A DNA stretch of 64,000 nucleotides. It comes from Micromussa lordhowensis (Eukaryota > Cnidaria > Anthozoa > Scleractinia > Lobophylliidae). Location: assembly GCA_964020085.1 (NCBI GenBank), contig OZ026597.1, forward strand, positions 922,313 to 986,312. The letters are read 5' to 3'. The position numbers were made by a program, and so were the translations under genes. Shown here piece by piece: positions 12,691 to 22,814 of this stretch. The notes beneath the pieces were generated by a model. The model was given only the letters and a program-made list of their open reading frames with translations. It was not told where the DNA came from and did not search any database. Every line of letters begins with the position of its first letter. Position 1 is the stretch's first letter.

Positions 12691-13035
12691 TTTGTCATGA
12701 CAGAGTTTAAAAAGGTGGCCAAGAGACATTGCCTCTAATGGCCTTAATAAACGGATACTGCATGTCACTTAGCGTGCGGACGTACATGCAGAGGAATTTT
12801 CAGACGACATGAAACAACAGACATTAAGAAATCCGTCTACTCTCACAGACTTGTCTGCTCTCGAGATTCTCCGGTTCTATTGATCATTTCTTTTGTTATC
12901 TAACGAGACGTTTTGCGAAACCGGATCCTGAAATGGCTGTCTCCTACCTCTTGCGAAGTTGTCGAATAAGGGGAGTGTCAGTTAGAGAATCACTGGAGAG
13001 GGTATCGGGAAATTGCATATTGTTTTTGCAACTAC

Positions 13036-13671
13036 CTTGTCCTATTGCTGATTGTATCTGCGCCTCGTTCAGTGCGACATCGTAAACCTTCATTTCCGCG
13101 ATTTTCCCTGTAAAAGAACTGCCATCGTCGCCTAAAGTGCCCATTCGAACATTCCGTGGGTCGGTTTTAATCTCATAACCTTTGCCAATGTTTTGCGTGA
13201 CACTAAATTGTCCGTTGATATACAGCGAGTTATTCCCTGTGTTGTGATCGTAACTTGCTGCAACATGAACCCACTTTCCTGTTGTAAGAACCTCAGCAGT
13301 TATTATACGTTTCAGTCCAACGGAATCTACTCTTTGGACGATTCGATTAAATAATTTTGAGTCGACAATCGACATATAGACTCCCTCCCGAGAACTTATA
13401 GCTGAAAAGTAGCTGAATAGTGGTCCATCTTGGACTCCGGGTTGAACCCAGCACATCAGTGTGATTGAGAACCGAGTGTCCAGGCCCCCTGTATTCGGAA
13501 ACTCGATGTAGCTGCTAGCAGTGCCGTAAAACATGTACGCTCCGCCTGGTTGGTTGTAGGGTCCGTTTGTAAGTGCAACATCCCTGAGGATTCCCTCTGT
13601 CTGCCTGTTCTCTTTTTCTGCGGCTTTATAGCGTGCATTCAAGGGGTAGAAGGCGACAGGTTCTGGCACAA
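13036..13671 (-). CDS. LamG-like domain exon, copy 3
   Basis: The 636-base phase 1-1 exon is one codon shorter than copies 1 and 2 (NTGGLD in place of NTLGGLD). It carries more substitutions than those two show between themselves, and the frame is fully open. The donor reads CAAG|GTAGTTGC. The DIRS-bearing insertion begins about 70 bases beyond its acceptor side, so in the primary transcript the element would lie wholly in the intron. Confidence 0.75.
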
Positions 13672-13944
13672 CTACGAATTAGAAAGAAACACATTATTTA
13701 CATCGTCAGAAATCACATGAAAATACGATAGCAGTAGAAGCATTCATTGGAACAGGGATTTCCGAGTTGGTTCTCTGGGGTCATGTTAGAGGTGTTCGTA
13801 TTGGAGAGGTCACTATGATGACACTGACAGTTTAGAGCGTTAAGTAGCTTAAATCAGGCCCAAAAGTGAGTGTCTTCACTCGCTCACGAACCCTACCAGT
13901 TACCCAGACTACCCCATGGCAAGAACTATGGCTTAAACTTGGAA

Positions 13945-14095
13945 ATTTCATCAGTGCACGCATTGAAATTATAATTTCACGAACAAACCGAAATAAGATA
14001 CAATAGCGTATTCTCCTCGGCCTCGCGCCAAATTCAAGCCATTCAAAATCATAATTCCTTTACTCTTAAAAATGAAAGAGAGCTGGAGAGCAAGG
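13945..14095. repeat. DIRS-like inverted terminal repeat, 3' side of element
   Basis: CGCGCCAAATTCAAGCCATT and the AATTCCTTTACTCTTAAAAATG stretch match the inverted 5' repeat at 18660-18835. Its outer part (GTGCACGCATTGAAATTATA) is itself inverted at 14470-14520, bracketing a short AT-rich segment. Confidence 0.6.
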
Positions 14096-14317
14096 TTACG
14101 AACGACATATACAACATATGTATAGATATACATATATATTTATATAAAAGGGAAAAAAACAAAAAATAAAACGGAATCTATAGAAAATTATGTACGACTT
14201 TAATGCCAAAAGGAAGAGGGTACAAACTGCTAATGGCAATGGCAAAACAACAAGAAGTAACATGAAAGTGTCCAGGTGTGACCGGATGTCAGGTATCACA
14301 TGCCATAACTAGTTGTC

Positions 14318-14372
14318 TTTGGCAACCTAACCCTAACCTAACCTAATCTTATTTTCTAACCTAACCCTAAAA
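14318..14372. repeat. Short CCTAACCCTAA-type (telomere-like) run
   Basis: About 55 bases contain repeated CCTAACC, CCTAACCTAACCTAAT and CTAACCTAACCCTAAAAC units. They resemble degenerate interstitial TTAGGG sequence in complement. The run sits between the two inverted pieces at the DIRS 3' end. Confidence 0.5.
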
Positions 14373-14439
14373 CAAATAAAGAGCAAACCGAAATAAGATA
14401 ATAATCTTGGATTTCCCCATAGGATTTAGGGAAGGGTAG

Positions 14440-14566
14440 GGTGGGACGCTATTACATCTTATTTCGATTTGCTCGTGAAATTATAATTTCAATGCGTGCG
14501 CTTCGCGCACTGATGAAATTTCCAATTTCACTTCAGAAACCTCCATAAGATATAATAGCGTATGTT
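14440..14566. repeat. Internal complementary-like region of the DIRS element
   Basis: TTTCACTTCAGAAACCTCC and AAGATATAATAGCGTATG repeat the outer terminal sequence in the position where DIRS elements keep an internal complementary region, just after the recombinase ORF. Assignment is by position and similarity. Confidence 0.45.
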
Positions 14567-14577
14567 TAAAGGCCATG

Positions 14578-15399
14578 CTAACCTTCTCGAAGCACAACAG
14601 ATTGAAAGGAGCCTGCGCTTTCAGAAGCAATCTCCCTAAGGTAATGTCTCCTAAATGTGGATTCTTTTTTCCAATTAGCCATAGCCAAAATCTCCTGGCA
14701 AGAGAGGCCCTTGGCTTTGGCCTTAGAGATAGACGCACCTCTGGTTGAATGAGCACGAAACTCAGAGGTGTCAATCCCCGACTGTTTCATTAACTCCACA
14801 AGCCACCCTGCAAATGTGCATGGGACTACCTCCCTGTGAGGTCTGATATAGCTCAAAAGCAACTGGGTCTTGTCCGACCCTGCACGCCAGCCCTTAGATC
14901 GGTCCAAATAACAAGATATCATGGAGGTCACACATACCAGAGGGTCACTATCAAACCTATCAAACGTCAGTTTAATAGGAAGCTGCCCTTTTCTCCTCGA
15001 TTTAGTGAGTACGCCAAGCCCAAAGCTAATTGAGTTATCATTTATAGTCGTGTATCGAATATCAAGGGCTCTGAGATCAGAGGATCTCCCAGCACAGGCA
15101 AGAGCCAGTAACATACTTAATTTAAGTGTCAAGCATTTGTTTGAGAGGGCAGAATTCTACCCGAGAGAATGAATATAGCTAAGCACTTTGTCAACATCCC
15201 AAGTTACAACATACCTAGGCTGTGGTGGCCTAGCATTAAAGCAGGCGTTAAGGACTCTGCAAACGAGATCATGTTGCCCCACCTTAACACCATCAATAGG
15301 CTTATGAAAGGCAGAAATCGCTGACCGTTGAATGTTAACGGTGTGGTAACTTCTACCCTTTTTAAATAACTCTGTCAGGTAGTCAGCTATAGAGGCCAC
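14578..15399 (-). pseudogene. DIRS-like tyrosine recombinase, one internal stop
   Basis: The two open pieces 15157-15399 and 14578-15132 are in the same frame, separated by a short stretch that starts with a single TAG (15157-15159). Catalytic landmarks are visible: the first Arg in CAGRSSDLRALD, HSTRGAS (HxxR), ANW, and the Tyr of RRHYLRE. This enzyme integrates circular cDNA without target duplication in DIRS-type elements. With the stop it would be inactive. Confidence 0.75.
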
Positions 15400-15731
15400 A
15401 GTGGAGCAAAATGGATCAACCTTCTGTTAACCACACCAGCTACTCCACTGTTTCCAGGCGCTGTTGTAAGCCCCTGCAGTGCCTTTTCGCCACGAATGGG
15501 AGCGGAGCAAATTTGCAGTGTCCTCTGAAACGCCACCTGTAAGCAAGTTTTACCTGTAACCATCCAGGCCGCTAATTGCAGGTGGCCCTGCAGAATCAGA
15601 GGCTGTGGCTGTTGGTTGGGAGAGTGTAAAAGATCCCTCAGTGGAGGAAGTAGAATGGGATGCCTGCAAGACATGTCCGACAGGACTGGGTACCATGCCT
15701 GTGCATGCCAGGTTGGTGCTATCAGAACCAT
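15387..15731 (-). pseudogene. DIRS-like RT-recombinase linker fragment
   Basis: The reading APTWHAQAWYPVL, then LILQGHLQLAAWMVTGK, resembles the conserved linker between RNase H and the recombinase in DIRS pol (a P..W...WFP..L, then L.LAAW.VSG pattern recalled from the family). It is out of frame with the recombinase piece that follows. Confidence 0.5.
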
Positions 15732-15772
15732 TGTGCCCTGGTCCTTCCTTATCTTTGCCAGACAACGGCAAA

Positions 15773-17440
15773 TCAGTGAAAATGGGGTATGGGGGGAAGC
15801 AGTAACCCTTCACATTCGACCAAGGAATCTGAAACCTGAGCAAAGGGGTCTGGGAACCAACTCACAAAATTCGCAAGTTGTGAATTCATGCGATCCGCAA
15901 AGAGATCTATTGTTAGGGGGCCCCATAACTGGTCCAATGTTTGAAAAACTTTGGGATTCAGTTTCCAGTTGCTCGAATCTCTGAAATGTCTCGACTGCCA
16001 ATCTGCTTTGTGATTCATATCCCCTGGCAAGTATTCTGCTGTAAGGGAAATTTCCTTCCTCAGAGCGTATTCCCATAATTCCTGGGCTATCCCTACTAGC
16101 ACCTGAGACCGTGTCCCCCCCATTTTTGGTAGGTATGCAACTGCTGTTCTGTTGTCCATTCGGAGATGGGCATTTATATGCAGTAATGATTCCTCCTTAG
16201 TCCAGAGCCCCCTGGTATGAACTCCCTGACACACTGCCCCCCAGCCCTTCAAGGACGCATCTGTCGTAATAATCAAATCGGGGGCTGGTGAGATTATTGA
16301 CCTCCCATTCCAAGTCGACAGTTGGTGGATCCACCACTGGAGATCGTTCTGGCATTCCTTGTTTAGAGGAACAACCGAGTTGTACCCCTTCCCTTCCAAC
16401 AAGCCTTTCGCCTGTAGCATTTGTAAATGCCTGTAATGGAGGGGAGCTGAGAGGACTGCTTGTAAAGTTGAAGTCAGTCTCCCAATAATGTGAGAGAGAG
16501 TTCGCACTGAGGCACTCTTCTCTAACATCAGGTCTTTGCAATCCTGGAGAAATTGGGACATTTCTCTGTTGGCAAGAAAAGCTTCATCTCTAGGGAGTTG
16601 ATGACAAAACCTAGGTATTCCATGCACCGGGCTGGATGTAAAACTGACTTCTTCCAATTGATCACAAAGCCTAAATGTTGAAGCAGCCAAAGGGTTGAGT
16701 CACTGTCCCTCAAAATACCCTCTTGAGTCTGACTGAAAACAATAATGTCGTCGAGATAGATAACTAGTCTCAGGCCCAGTCTCCTTAATAGGGCAACTAG
16801 GGCTTTAAGAGCTTCGTAAAAAGGCGAGGGGCGGGACCTAACCCAAAGGGGAGACAAGAAAATTGGTATCTCACGCACTTGTGCAGGAAACGCAAGAGGG
16901 GTTGATGTTGTTTACTTACTGGCACAGAAAAGTAAGCATCTTTCAAATCGATTTTTATCATCCAGTCCCCCATCTGAATCAAATGTTTCAGTAAATACAG
17001 ACCCTCCATTTTGAAGTGCTGGTATGTTACGTAAGAATTCAACTCTTTCAAGTTGATTACAGGTCTGTTTCCCCCATCTCTCTTCTTGACTAGGAAAACT
17101 GAACTTAGAAATTCCCCATTCATGGGAGAGACCACCTGAATTGCCCCTTTCTGGAGCATCTCCGATATCGCCTGATCTATGGCAACTTGTTCGGACTGGT
17201 TGTGAAATGTCAGAGGAGGAACACGACTCTGATGTGGAAAACTGGTAAAAGGGATCTGAATTCCCACAACCATTTCCAAAATAAACTGATCTCGAGTCAG
17301 TAGAACCCAATTGCTTAGGAAGTGTTGGAGCCTGGCTGCTAACTGGAGGGGTCTGGGCAGAATTGTGGTGTCCATGCCCATTGCCATTAATGCAGGGTGG
17401 ACATTGACCGGCACCACCTGATTCTGTACCTCCAGAGATT
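15773..17440 (-). pseudogene. DIRS-like reverse transcriptase / RNase H (frameshifted)
   Basis: RT motifs appear in order on the minus strand: FLVKKRDGGNRPVINLKELN, MIKIDLKDAYFSVPV (catalytic Asp), LPFGLGPAPRLFTK, then YLDDIIVFS (catalytic DD) near 16745. RNase H-like DLIITTDASLKGWG and the DIRS-type LTIDLFADRMNSQL region follow. The frame changes near 16870 and again near 16650. Sequence between INA and HLRMDNRTAV looks shortened, removing part of RNase H. Confidence 0.75.
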
Positions 17441-18594
17441 TGGTTAGCATCTGGGGATTGGGTGCTTGATTCAGGTGATCTCTTTCGGATTCTAAACCTG
17501 ACAAACTTGCCTTTAAAGTATCTTTTGTGGTTGGAGCCTCTGGCCCTGAATGACGCAGATCTGCCCCCACCCCTACCGCGAGATGGGGGACCTCCTCGAA
17601 AGGGCTGATGGGTAGATCTGGTATCCTGTCGGAAAACCTCTTTCCTGGTGGAGACTGAGCCCTTAAAAGAGGCAGGACGAGGCCTCGAAGACCCTGACAA
17701 GTGAGTAGATATTTCCTTAGTAGATTTGCGAATCTTGGTTGCAGTGCGCAAGGCTTTGTAGAACTTTTTCTCGAACAAATTCCTTTGGGATTGAGGCAGA
17801 CAAGACTCATGCTTGCTAAGCAACTTTTTGGCTTTTTTTGCATCGCCAGTGAGCCGGCTCAGTATATCGAGTCTGCGGGCATAGGTCAAGCTGACATTAG
17901 GCTGCCCTAGAAGGGTAACAGACTGTTCAACCAAACGCAGACACTCAAAGAGATCCAGCTCTTCGGGAGATTTACCCGTACGGACCTCTTTAAGGTTAAG
18001 CCAGAGTCTACCAAGGGGTCCCATGACGTTAGAGATCCGAGCTTGTGTTTTAGAAAGCGTGCCGTCACTTTCCTTGCCATACGATTTATTCAAAGATTGA
18101 AATAGCTCGCCCAAGTAATCGTCTACTTTGGGAGTATTCAAGCAATTCACCTCTGGAAGTGGATTAGAGTCAAGGACTGAATCCTGGATGGCGTTGTCCT
18201 TCACATAATGCGTAAATTTGTCACTCAAGTATTCCTCCATGCCTTGAGTCAAGAGAAGTTTTTGGCGGGCTTTTGAGCCTGTGTCGAATCTCGTGTATTT
18301 GGCATCCTCTATGTGTTTAGACGAAGCAGGTACCTCTTTTATGCGACTCTGTCGCTTTTGATTAGCACTAGCTTCACTTGAAGAGCTAGAGGATCCACTC
18401 GAGTCGCTTTTGTTACCCGAACTCTCGTCATCTTCTGAACGGGGCTTTGACGAACTGGAGGTCGATCTCTGATGCCTCCGATTGTTCGCAGATCTAGGAG
18501 TTTGTTCGTCCTCTCCGTCAACAACACTCTCCTTTGGGGTGTCGACAACAATTTCCCCATCCTCAGGAAGGGAATTTCTTGACAGGTCGGCCAT
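16912..18594 (-). CDS. DIRS-like ORF1 (gag-like protein)
   Basis: A 560-residue frame opens at an ATG (18594). The N-terminal third is acidic and Ser-rich with a poly-Ser stretch. Residues of roughly 120-290 form a helical region (MEEYLSDKFTHYVKDN, then LSRLTGDAKKAKKLL). An Arg/Gly-rich basic tract (GGPPSRGRGGGRSASFRARG) follows near residue 340. The order fits DIRS ORF1 capsid-like proteins that bind nucleic acid. The last about 150 residues overlap RT in another frame and are probably not functional coding. It is intact as a frame, though the rest of the element is broken. Confidence 0.65.
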   Translation of the reverse strand: MADLSRNSLPEDGEIVVDTPKESVVDGEDEQTPRSANNRRHQRSTSSSSKPRSEDDESSGNKSDSSGSSSSSSEASANQKRQSRIKEVPASSKHIEDAKYTRFDTGSKARQKLLLTQGMEEYLSDKFTHYVKDNAIQDSVLDSNPLPEVNCLNTPKVDDYLGELFQSLNKSYGKESDGTLSKTQARISNVMGPLGRLWLNLKEVRTGKSPEELDLFECLRLVEQSVTLLGQPNVSLTYARRLDILSRLTGDAKKAKKLLSKHESCLPQSQRNLFEKKFYKALRTATKIRKSTKEISTHLSGSSRPRPASFKGSVSTRKEVFRQDTRSTHQPFRGGPPSRGRGGGRSASFRARGSNHKRYFKGKFVRFRIRKRSPESSTQSPDANQISGGTESGGAGQCPPCINGNGHGHHNSAQTPPVSSQAPTLPKQLGSTDSRSVYFGNGCGNSDPFYQFSTSESCSSSDISQPVRTSCHRSGDIGDAPERGNSGGLSHEWGISKFSFPSQEERWGKQTCNQLERVEFLRNIPALQNGGSVFTETFDSDGGLDDKNRFERCLLFCASK

Positions 18595-18659
18595 GCAGCT
18601 TCAACAAGGGTTAAAATAACTTGAAATCTTTAGCGAATTTACGAACGAGTGAGAAACAT

Positions 18660-18835
18660 TGTCACTCAGCGCGAAGCCATTTTTGAGAGTGAAGGAATTT
18701 TACATGGGGTCGAGGCTCTAGCCTCGTTTTTGACTTTGAATGGCTTGAATTTGGCGCGAAACCGAGGAGCATGCCCTATTATATCTTATGGAGGTTTGTG
18801 AAGTGAAACTGGTTCTTTCACTTAGCAAGGACCTT
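18660..18835. repeat. DIRS-like inverted terminal repeat, 5' side of element
   Basis: The run around GAATGGCTTGAATTTGGCGC, then GAGGAGCATGCCC and TATATCTTATGGAGG, is the reverse complement, with mismatches, of sequence at 13960-14095. It also matches part of 14440-14566. It lies just upstream of the gag-like ORF on the minus strand. Confidence 0.65.
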
Positions 18836-19272
18836 TGACTTCAAATTACCGCTGGAAAATAATTTAATGTAACTCCTTTTGCGTTTGTGGAGAGACGCAA
18901 TTTTTTTTCGAATTTTTCTTTACGTGTTCGGGATTCAAAGTCCTTTGGCCACTCAAAAGTGCCACTTGATTCAAAGAAGGCTATCTCGATGCAAAAATTC
19001 GAAAAGTCCGAGCTTGGTTGAGTGTGTTTCAAAATTTCAAATTTGTATCTGTGTATTGATATCAAGTGATCAATATTCATTAAGTTGATTGATTCTCTAT
19101 ATCAATTGCTATCGCCCCCAGCAGTCACTCTTGTAGAAATACGTCCACTCGCTCTTTTTCCGTTTTGGTTTTATCGTTATTCAAGAAATGTCTACCTTCT
19201 GTGCCCTGACAAGTTTTAAAGTTATTACCATAATTATTAAAGCATACATTACATTTAATTATCGTTTCTTAC

Positions 19273-19448
19273 AGGGTGGCACAACCGCTGTGAACTTCAT
19301 TAGAAATCTTCTGTTTTTATTTCTGCTGTCTGAATGGAATTTTATCAAGGCGTATTTTCCAGATACAAAAACTGTCTTTCCAGTCATGTGGCCACAGTAC
19401 TTGCCAAATACCCGATCCTTCTCATTGGTAATCTCCAAATAATGTCGG
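19273..19448 (-). CDS. CUB domain exon, second half, copy 3
   Basis: The 176-base exon is six bases longer than the other copies, by an in-frame two-residue gain after DSRNK. It has phase 2 entry and phase 1 exit at CCCT|GTAAGA. It reads HYLEITN where the other copies have DYLKITN, so the Asp that helps bind calcium in calcium-type CUBs is lost here. It lies just right of the DIRS-bearing insertion and is otherwise intact. Confidence 0.72.
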
Positions 19449-20397
19449 CTACAAAGAAATGAAACATAAACAAGTGGATCACTTTAACCTTAAACCCAGA
19501 TTCTTCGTTCTCTCGAAAGTCACTCACTTGGGCAGTAAGGAGCGAAGACTCGAGGTACCAGCTTCAGGTAGAGTGTATCACGAATGCCCATGTCAGCTTT
19601 TTAACCATAAGTTTGAATTTCGTACTGTTGTGAGAGTGTAGCAAGTCATATTTATTCACTCAGCCATTTTCCTTCTGAGCAGAATGTGTACTGAACAGTC
19701 GCATAACTTCTTACGTGCATGGCAATGTTAAGTTACACTTGTGTTCTCATGCAAATATTATAAGTGGTTTGGCTGAGTGGCTTGTATTCTATCATTCACT
19801 AGAATCCGAGTAAGACAAGTTCCAAAAGTTTAAAAGTCGGCACACACTAAGGACATGCTGCGGGGTTTTATGAACGTTTAGGACCCATGTTGCAGGGACA
19901 GTTAATAAGCTGGTGCACTCGAAGAAGATATTGGTTCATTTCTTTGTTATAGCGCGGACAGTTTGCGTGAGTAGTGCTCATGATTCGCAATTAAAACGGG
20001 GGTCATTTTGTCCCTGCTTCAAGACTGACGAATTCGAACCAGCTGATGTTCATCCAACATGTTGCCCCCAATACATAGCCGTTTCTGCGCGAGCAAACCT
20101 TTCCCACTGGGAAGAATATCGCTGCAACATGCCCCCGAAACATATCCCTTAGTGTTTGCCACACTTAAGACTCTAAATGACTATCTTTGTCTTTGTATCA
20201 AAGCAAAAGAATAAAAACACATAGTTGACATGGACGGAATAATTGTATTTCCTGCAACTGTTTGTTTCCATTGGTCCTGAAAACCCCATTGGGGGAGTAG
20301 TTAATTAAGATATTTATTACTTATTTTCTTTTTAAAAAGGAAAAAAAAAACATTCTCTGGTATCAGTCTATAGCCTTTACCCTTAAAGACTATATAC

Positions 20398-20510
20398 CAA
20401 TTATTCCATGAGCCCGAGTTGGATATGAAGTAATAAAATAACCAACGAGCGCGTAGCGCGAGTTGGTTATAATCACTTCATATCCAACAAGGGCGAATGG
20501 AATAATCGTT
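20398..20510. repeat. Hairpin element, TTCCATGAGC subtype
   Basis: CAATTATTCCATGAGCCCG pairs with CGAATGGAATAATCG, and GTTGGATATGAAGT pairs with ACTTCATATCCAAC, around a GCGCGTAGCGCG centre. A 210-base tail with a second small hairpin (CTCCGACTATTG / CATAGTCGGAG, near 20630-20720) follows here, and again after the copy at 29347. Confidence 0.65.
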
Positions 20511-20866
20511 TTAGTAAATTCTCAAACCGGGTTTTGCCGCCGATTTTTATTTCGGCCATTATAGAGGGCTGAAGTTGAAAACATCGTGCGGAAAATTTTT
20601 AAACTTGGCGCACTATTTTCCATATGACGTAAAACTCCGACTATTGCCTCATAGTCGGAGTCTTTTAGCCAATCAAAAAGCTAGAAATGCAATAGTCGGA
20701 GCTAAGAATTTACTAAAGACTGATAGACGAAAGGTTAGGTTTTAATGTTTTTAACCAGAGAACGTTTTTTACTTTTTAAATATGTCCTATCCTGGTTACA
20801 TTTTGTCGAGAATGTAATGCAGGTCGCTGGACCTCTCCTGCTAACACACTCAAAATCAGTACTTAC

Positions 20867-21023
20867 ACGCACGATATACTATGTTCCAGGTAAAGTTCGT
20901 TAATGGTAATATTAATCACCATGCCTTGTGGAATAGGAACCGAAGAAATACAATCTGTATTGTTTGGATCATCGTTAGGATATCCGGGACTCCTGATTGT
21001 ATTTTCAATCACTGGACCACACC
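20867..21023 (-). CDS. CUB domain exon, first half, copy 3
   Basis: The 157-base phase 1 to phase 2 exon has the expected CUB features: GCGPVIENT, SPGYPNDDP, TDCISS, INITINELYLE and SISC. It is somewhat diverged from copies 1 and 2 but uninterrupted, with ATGCAG acceptor and GTAAGT donor. Confidence 0.76.
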
Positions 21024-21715
21024 CTGCATGTATCAAAACAAAAGAATAAAAACACAGAGTTGATATGGACGTAATAATTGTATTTCCTGCAACTGTTTGT
21101 TTCCATTGATCCTGAAAACCCCATTGGGGCAGTAGTTAATTCAGATATTTATTACTTTTTTCTTTTTAAAAAAACAAAAACCATTCTCTGGTATCAGTCT
21201 ATAGCCTTAACCCTTAAATGCTGTGGACTGATAGACGAAAGCCTATGTTTTAATTTAACCAGAGAACGTTTTTCACTTTTTAAACGTGTCATATCCTGGT
21301 TACAACTCTATTTTTATTTATTTATCTAACCGTTTTGTTTTAAAAGCTTTTTAGGGCCTATCAAGCCAATTCAAGGCACCAAATACACAACATCCTTCAT
21401 CTCATCTTCTGATACGCATTTTAAGTTTTTTAACTCTTCTTCTTTCTTTTACTTGGGCATGATTTTGTTCACACCTCGCCCCTCTTTAACTATGAAAGCA
21501 AACACAATGAAACTATGAGGGTGTGGTTTTTTTTTGTGCTTGCAGCTTTGCTTGCAACAACAGCAATGACTTAATTTACAAATTCAGATGAAAGTCCTTG
21601 GTATCTCGCAGTTAGCAAAGCTATTCTAGGCGAGCTCCTTAGGCTAAACAAGAGATCTATACCATTAAGCTGAAAGAAACATCAATAAACCAATAAAATA
21701 AATAAATCAAATCAA

Positions 21716-21966
21716 CTTTGTTTAACGAGGGTGAGACACAACAGTGTTGAACTGAAAAACCCGTGGCAATTCCCGATCGAGTTGGAATTTAGAAATGTTG
21801 GTTTTTGAGGAGGGAGGAAAACCGGAGAACCCGGAGAAAAACCCTCGGAGCAAGGCGAGAACCAACAACAAACTCAACCCACATATGACGCCGGGTCCGG
21901 GAATCGAACCCGGGACACATTGGTGGGAGGCGAGCGCTCTCACCACTGCGAGACCCCTGCTCCCCT
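21716..21966 (-). mobile_element. tRNA-derived SINE
   Basis: On the minus strand it starts GGAGCAGGGGTCTCGC with a Pol III A-box-like GCAGTGGTGAGAGC. An exact B box GGTTCGATTCC (21900-21910) follows, then a 160-base body ending GTTAAACAAAG. It interrupts module spacer sequence that is continuous in copies 1-3 near position 400. The small open frame across it is not a gene. Confidence 0.75.
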
Positions 21967-22350
21967 GAAAAACAAGCCGAAGAGAAATTTCTCGATTAAA
22001 ACAGTACAATTCTTAAACAAAATTAGCAAGAACAGGCTAAGATGGTCCGTATTTTCAGACGCTCCAAAAAAAAAAAAAGATGAAAAAGCTTAGAAGCGGT
22101 CGCCAATCGGTCCTTGTTTTGTCTTACATTTCTTCAGATTTCACAATTTCTACCTTGACGCGATTAATAGGAACTCAGTTTTTGTCAGATTTAATGTAAA
22201 CTGACAAACATCGGTCAGCCTACATATAATGCCAGTCTCTATTGCAGTTGATTTGTTCCTGGCATTTGGGTGGAGAAAACTCAGTCATCAAAGATTGAAA
22301 ACGATAGCTGTATAAAACGGAAAACAAGCTAGCACATCCATGAACCAGCA

Positions 22351-22557
22351 ATGATAACTAAGAAATGTTTCATTTTTGTTGCTGCAGAGTCGAGTTGTGT
22401 AGCAGCTTATCATCGTACCATTGACACTATCGTATTTGGGACTAACGACCTTTACCTTCTGCTTCGACTAGCTAACGCTACCTCCGATTTGTGTGAATTA
22501 CAGTACCGCCGAGAAGAAGAGGAACAAACCCATCCAAATAAGGAAATGTTGAGCTAG
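22351..22557 (+). CDS. Short unassigned ORF
   Basis: A 68-codon ATG ORF (MITKKCFIFVAAE at the start, Glu-rich end) lies in the SINE-PLE interval of copy 4. No domain is recognised and nothing in the context supports expression. It may well be chance; reported because no other content was seen in 22300-22600. Confidence 0.12.
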   Translation: MITKKCFIFVAAESSCVAAYHRTIDTIVFGTNDLYLLLRLANATSDLCELQYRREEEEQTHPNKEMLS

Positions 22558-22814
22558 ACTGGGTTTCCACATGAAAAGAAACAAAACAAAACCTTGCTTG
22601 TTTGGTTGACTAAACTTTATTAGGGCGTTGTTCGCCAACTTTGCGGAAGGATCGGCGAGGATAAATGTCGAGGATAAATGTTGAGTGTTGCACTTGCTTT
22701 GGTTTTTGCTCCTCTCGCTTCCTCCAGCCAAGTTTCCGCCGCATTCGCCGAACAGTTTTCGGTGATACTTCAATGCTAAATCTGAATTGGTGAGACTGGC
22801 AGAAACCTTAACAC

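Larger units (their letters stand above)
13742..19199 (-). mobile_element. DIRS-like YR retrotransposon (decayed) and flanking foreign segment
   Basis: About 5.46 kb replaces some 325 bases of the module intron. The core (about 13945-18835) has inverted terminal repeats and minus-strand gag-like, RT/RNase H and tyrosine-recombinase ORFs, which is the DIRS layout. The pol region has at least three frameshifts, one in-frame stop and an apparent internal deletion, so it is not autonomous. Flanks 13742-13940 and 18840-19190 match neither the module nor any family I recognise and may be older insertions. Confidence 0.8.
10630..21267. repeat. Tandem module copy 3, interrupted by a DIRS-like element
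   Basis: The copy follows copy 2 closely to about 13741, then diverges into foreign sequence and resumes near 19200 at the CUB second-half exon. Compared with copy 1 it lacks about 650 bases inside the Ig-LamG intron (junction near 12675-12700). The intron hairpin seen at 3906 is replaced by the DIRS-bearing segment. Spacer at 19460-20860 and 21030-21267 contains short duplicated pieces (the run near 20200-20340 recurs near 21040-21190) and a hairpin element. Confidence 0.8.

Noticed and set aside
1..13741. Module array as an assembly artefact
   Set aside because: Copies differ by point changes, a codon loss, a 650-base deletion and separate insertions, so they are distinct loci. Exact copy number should still be confirmed with long reads.
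21890..21966. Functional tRNA gene on the minus strand
   Set aside because: A and B boxes are present but the head continues into a 160-base SINE body. The cloverleaf was not convincing and the location interrupts duplicated spacer.
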